From assembly GCF_963668385.1 (NCBI RefSeq), contig NZ_OY764327.1:2914001-2978000 (forward strand): a stretch of 64,000 bases of DNA, given 5' to 3'. The stretch comes from an uncultured Carboxylicivirga sp. GTDB taxonomy: Bacteria > Bacteroidota > Bacteroidia > Bacteroidales > Marinilabiliaceae. Positions 61,491-64,000 of the stretch are shown here, piece by piece (the first letter of the stretch is position 1; every line of letters starts with the position of its first letter). The position numbers and the translations under genes were made by a program. The notes under the pieces are model-generated. The model saw only the letters and a list, made by a program, of their open reading frames with translations, had not been told where the DNA came from and did not search any database.

Positions 61491-61692
61491 CACCGGAAGG
61501 TGAATGAGATTGCTATGCTTGAATCAAATGTGAGTAACCAAAACTTGACTTAAAAAGTAAGAATGTGAATTTAAAAACTTGAATTTAATGGCTTAATAAC
61601 TCTAAAATAGCGAAGCAACTTCTTTTTATCACCTGATCCATTATCTATCAATCCCCATAACACCTATTAGCGATTTCTATCCGGTTGTCGGC

Positions 61693-61743
61693 AACACACG
61701 CGCTCAGCCTTTGGTTTGCAACCAGGCAGAACGCTTAGTTATT
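61693..61743 (-). repeat. Short attC-like repeat (51 bp)
   Basis: AAC at 61693-61695. ACGCGCTCAGCCTTTGG faces CCAGGCAGAACGCTTAG in a short imperfect stem around TTTGCAA. The core before the next cassette is ATTGTGCCC rather than GTTGTGCCC. Shortest site of the array, close to the size of classical attC sites. Confidence 0.5.
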
Positions 61744-61754
61744 GTGCCCTGTGC

Positions 61755-62330
61755 TTATTCATTTATTATCAATCTATCACCCAATCTAACTAACAAAAAA
61801 TCAATCAGTTTTTTACGCTCAATGTCATCTGAAATATCATATTCAATATTATCATTCTTTGTCGTAATTACTAATCTATTTTCATCGAACATTACTTCTT
61901 TAATCTTTTTATATTGAACCTCAGGATTAAATCCAAAGTTCCTGTATTTTAAATATTTATCGCGTAAAAGAATTTCATAATTTTCATTTATTGTCAATCC
62001 CATTGCAATAAACAAGAGTCCAAGATATGAAGTGCCATTAATCCCCCAATATGCAAATTCATTGTAATTCAAACGAAATCCAAGCACAAAGAAAACAAGT
62101 CCTCCCACTACTCCAAGAACCTTACTCCATTTTGCAGAATTATTAGTTCCTAATTTTATAGCTCTCCCATTATTAAGCTTAATCCTTAACAAAAAGAAAT
62201 CATATACAAACATTGATATTATTATTAAGGTAGTTAAAGGAATCATTATATAACTATCAAATCGCCTATATACGATATAAACTAAGAAATAGAGTATAAA
62301 TAAAATAGAGAGTCTAACTATTGTCTTCAT
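61755..62330 (-). CDS. Membrane protein with cytoplasmic C-terminal domain (cassette gene)
   Basis: 191 residues. Two N-terminal membrane segments (MKTIVRLSILFILYFLVYIV; FDSYIMIPLTTLIIISMFVY) and two further ones (VLGVVGGLVFFVLGF; YLGLLFIAMGLTI), then a soluble domain with beta strands (IKEVMFDENRLVITTKNDNI) like a PH-type domain. Cassette flanks TTGTGCCC and GGGCACAA. Function unknown. Confidence 0.7.
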   Translation of the reverse strand: MKTIVRLSILFILYFLVYIVYRRFDSYIMIPLTTLIIISMFVYDFFLLRIKLNNGRAIKLGTNNSAKWSKVLGVVGGLVFFVLGFRLNYNEFAYWGINGTSYLGLLFIAMGLTINENYEILLRDKYLKYRNFGFNPEVQYKKIKEVMFDENRLVITTKNDNIEYDISDDIERKKLIDFLLVRLGDRLIINE

Positions 62331-62410
62331 TTATTATGGTTTTAGTCAATGCAAGGTTTTTTCATTCCGTTTAAATTTATATGTACTATCTCTGTCATGG
62401 CATTGGGCAC

Positions 62411-62534
62411 AACGTTTGCTGGATGAAGTCGTGGCGCATTAGTCGTGGTGTCGTGTCACCCGTTAGGGGGACTAAGACAGTAGACTAAGGTGTCAGGACG
62501 AGCAAAGCGCGCCATGCTTTATTTCCAGCGTGTT
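62411..62534 (-). repeat. attC-like repeat, 124-bp family, copy 14
   Basis: AAC at 62411-62413, GTT at 62532-62534. The middle is a hybrid: GACAGTAGAC from one haplotype, then TAAGGTGTC from the other. Confidence 0.85.
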
Positions 62535-62884
62535 AGCGGCTGGCCATTTATATTTATTAATGTCTTATAGTTCAAAGTTCAAGAACAGTTATAATTATTA
62601 AAAGTCAGGAAATCTTTCAAGTCATATTGATAATTAATAGTCATGAAGTTTGATGTTTATTTAGTCACAATTAAAAATCGGATAAGTTGTCTGTAACTTT
62701 AATCTTATAGTATAAGTGTCAAAAAAATTCTTTTAAGATATTTTGTCTTGATGAAATGAAAATTCCTCCTTGATAGAAAAAAATTTCTCCTTGATGAAAA
62801 AATATTTTCTTCTTGATGGAAATCTCACCGCGTCTAAATGTTAAAAGCAATGCTTAGTTTTCGATTGCTCAACGGCTTGCCGCT
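62535..62884. other. 350-bp cassette without a supported gene
   Basis: Flanks TTAGCGGC and GCCGCTAA. Contains three short imperfect repeats (TCCTTGATAGAAAAAAAT, TCCTTGATGAAAAAATAT, TTCTTGATGG) at 62765-62820. Only frames of about 20 codons. Possibly an RNA or regulatory cassette. Confidence 0.4.
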
Positions 62885-63007
62885 AACGGTGGCTGGATGA
62901 AGTCGTGGCGCATTAGTCGTGGTGTCGTGTCACCCGTTAGGGGGACTAAGACAGTAGACAAAGGCGTCAGGACGAGCAAAGCGCGCCATGCTTTATGCCA
63001 GCGTGTT
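62885..63007 (-). repeat. attC-like repeat, 124-bp family, copy 15
   Basis: AAC at 62885-62887, GTT at 63005-63007. Left arm AACGGTGGCTGG, right arm CTTTATGCCAG. Its right arm is translated as the tail of the next gene. Confidence 0.85.
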
Positions 63008-63524
63008 GGGTAGCGTACATTTTACTATTAATTTCACTTATTATCCTTTTGGCTTGGTCTGTGTTGATTTGTTTTCCAATCATTCTTTTCTTTTTTCTTA
63101 GGTTCACAACAACTTTTATAGTTGATAAACCAAAAAAATCAAGTCCAATTGATCCAAATCCTTTAGATGAATCACCAATTCCAATATTAATTATTTCTTT
63201 TTTTAGATACTTTTTTGATTGTCTAAATAGCCAAACGACTTTTGTGTGTTTTATATAATTTGAATGTATTTCAATATTTTCAGTCCCAATGAGGAGATAA
63301 AAAATGTTGAAAAAATTATAATACGTAGCCCAAAGGAAAATTGCTATTATTGTCAATAAAATAGGATTGACTTCTGCATAAATCAATTCGAATCCTATTC
63401 TAGAAATGATATAAACAAATCCTAAAAATAAAAAAGAAACAAAAGCAACAAGTCCTATTATAACCTTGTCCCTTTTAATATTAATAGTGGTGAATTCTGT
63501 ATTCTTTTTTATTTCGAAATTCAT
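62967..63524 (-). CDS. Membrane protein with PH-like domain, C-terminus encoded by attC (cassette gene)
   Basis: 185 residues. Two membrane segments (VIIGLVAFVSFLFLGFVYII; ILLTIIAIFLWATYYNFFNI) and a beta-rich soluble domain (TENIEIHSNYIKHTKVVWLF, DFFGLSTIKVVVNL). The stop lies about 40 bp inside the attC-like repeat, so the last dozen or so residues (QHAGIKHGALCSS) come from the recombination site and would change if the cassette moved beside another repeat type. Cassette flanks TTGGGTAGC and GCTACCCAA. Confidence 0.7.
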   Translation of the reverse strand: MNFEIKKNTEFTTINIKRDKVIIGLVAFVSFLFLGFVYIISRIGFELIYAEVNPILLTIIAIFLWATYYNFFNIFYLLIGTENIEIHSNYIKHTKVVWLFRQSKKYLKKEIINIGIGDSSKGFGSIGLDFFGLSTIKVVVNLRKKKRMIGKQINTDQAKRIISEINSKMYATQHAGIKHGALCSS

Positions 63525-63564
63525 GTTTTTTACTAGATGTTCTTGTTAGGAAGGTATGCTACCC

Positions 63565-63687
63565 AACGTTTGCTGGATGAAGTCGTGGCGCGTTAGTCGT
63601 GGTGTCGTGTCACCCGATAGGGGGACAAAGACAGTAGACAAAGGCGTCAGGACGAGGCGAACGAGCCATGCTTTATTCCAGTGTGTT
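63565..63687 (-). repeat. attC-like repeat, 124-bp family, copy 16
   Basis: AAC at 63565-63567, GTT at 63685-63687. Right arm CTTTATTCCAGTGTGTT; loop GGGGGACAAAGAC. Confidence 0.85.
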
Positions 63688-63841
63688 ACGCCCTGTTGGT
63701 TTTTTGTTTCAAGTTAGTTTAATTTCCCAATTGGACATAATTCTCCCACTTAGGTTCCTTGTAATTATTCGATCAAATTATTGTCCGAATATACAAGTTA
63801 GTCCGTGTTTATTGAGCTGGTCTCGCTCTTATATATCAAAT

Positions 63842-64000
63842 CTATTTTATTCGTTTTGCTCTACGATCTAAATTTTGTTTTTCAGAACGTTTTTGTCTGA
63901 AGTCCTCTAATTTGATTTTCGAACAAAGCTTATTAAACTGGATTTCTTTGTCTAATTCAGTCTGTATTATTTTTCGAGTTTTTTCGAGTCCTGCTGGTTG
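63842..64000 (-). CDS. C-terminal part of a basic hypothetical protein (runs off the right edge)
   Basis: A frame open from the window edge to a TAG at 63844-63842 (52 codons): charged and helical (QTELDKEIQFNKLCSKIKLE, ending LDRRAKRIK). It is on the same strand as most cassette genes, but its stop is about 155 bp from the attC core, further than usual. Cassette begins TTACGCCC. No family recognised. Confidence 0.45.
   Translation of the reverse strand, partial: QPAGLEKTRKIIQTELDKEIQFNKLCSKIKLEDFRQKRSEKQNLDRRAKRIK

Larger units (their letters stand above)
59401..61692 (+). mobile_element. IS91-family insertion next to an attC-like site
   Basis: Holds a tyrosine-recombinase gene and a Y1/HUH-type transposase gene overlapping by 4 bp, the usual two-gene form of this IS91 subgroup. 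Left end: a hairpin AAAGGTAGC / GCTACCTTT (59412-59448), a candidate terminus. Ends are approximate. The left cassette begins TTGCACTAAACC, but no complementary GGTTTAGTGCAA exists on the right, so one cassette's remainder was lost. Confidence 0.75.

Overview
The window looks like chromosomal DNA of a Bacteroidota bacterium. The reasons are Bacteroidota-type promoters (TTTG, 19 bases, TAnnTTTG, exact at 8432-8462 and 55213-55243), secreted proteins with signal peptides ending in SQ or AQ, a DUF4248-like gene, a tyrosine integrase without the usual first catalytic arginine, and generally AT-rich sequence. I see no rRNA, tRNA or CRISPR array.

There are two parts, one inside the other. The outer part (1-8360 and 55188-64000) is an integron-like cassette array. 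Mostly single, mostly unrelated genes, nearly all on the minus strand, are separated by imperfectly palindromic repeats. Sixteen of these belong to one ~124-bp family; five others (about 197, 8239, 56293, 57736 and 61693) have different sequences but the same architecture. In nearly every complete cassette the DNA next to the invariant GTT and AAC cores forms a cassette-specific inverted repeat of about 8-10 bp. That is what attC recombination predicts, because each cassette carries the two halves of its own attC core at its ends. No integron integrase is in the window, so this is a CALIN-like array or the product of a related unknown system. Cargo includes secreted and lipoproteins, small membrane proteins, a DUF4062 protein, an Mrr-like nuclease, a MarR/DUF2798 pair, and several cassettes with no evident gene. 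An IS91-family element sits at 59.4-61.7 kb.

The inner part (8361-55187, 46.8 kb) is an integrated element bounded by a 13-bp direct repeat (CTTATACAAAATG, 18 bp with one mismatch). Its right copy ends exactly at a cassette core, so the element appears to have entered an attC site. Left to right: integrase, regulatory genes (excisionase-type HTH, antirepressor N domain), primase-helicase and iteron-like repeats (8.5-16.2 kb); an AT-richer defence island (16.2-34.86 kb) with a type I restriction-modification operon, FRG protein, membrane pair, nuclease-like proteins, a GHKL-nuclease fusion and a second cluster (sacsin-like ATPase, AlbA_2/HEPN protein, trypsin-like protease); then a more GC-rich virus-like module (34.9-54.6 kb).

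The virus-like module has small membrane-anchored proteins, an LEA14/transglutaminase-like membrane protein, capsid-like beta-rich proteins, a virion-type muramidase, a fibre with eight 49-residue repeats, two DNA methyltransferases beside a strawberry-notch helicase, a RadA-like ATPase, a holin, a GH108 endolysin and an HU protein. I recognise no terminase, portal, HK97 capsid, tape measure or tail tube. My inference is a temperate tailless, probably membrane-containing virus carrying a defence island and lodged in a cassette array. Homology of the capsid candidates is unproven from sequence reading alone.
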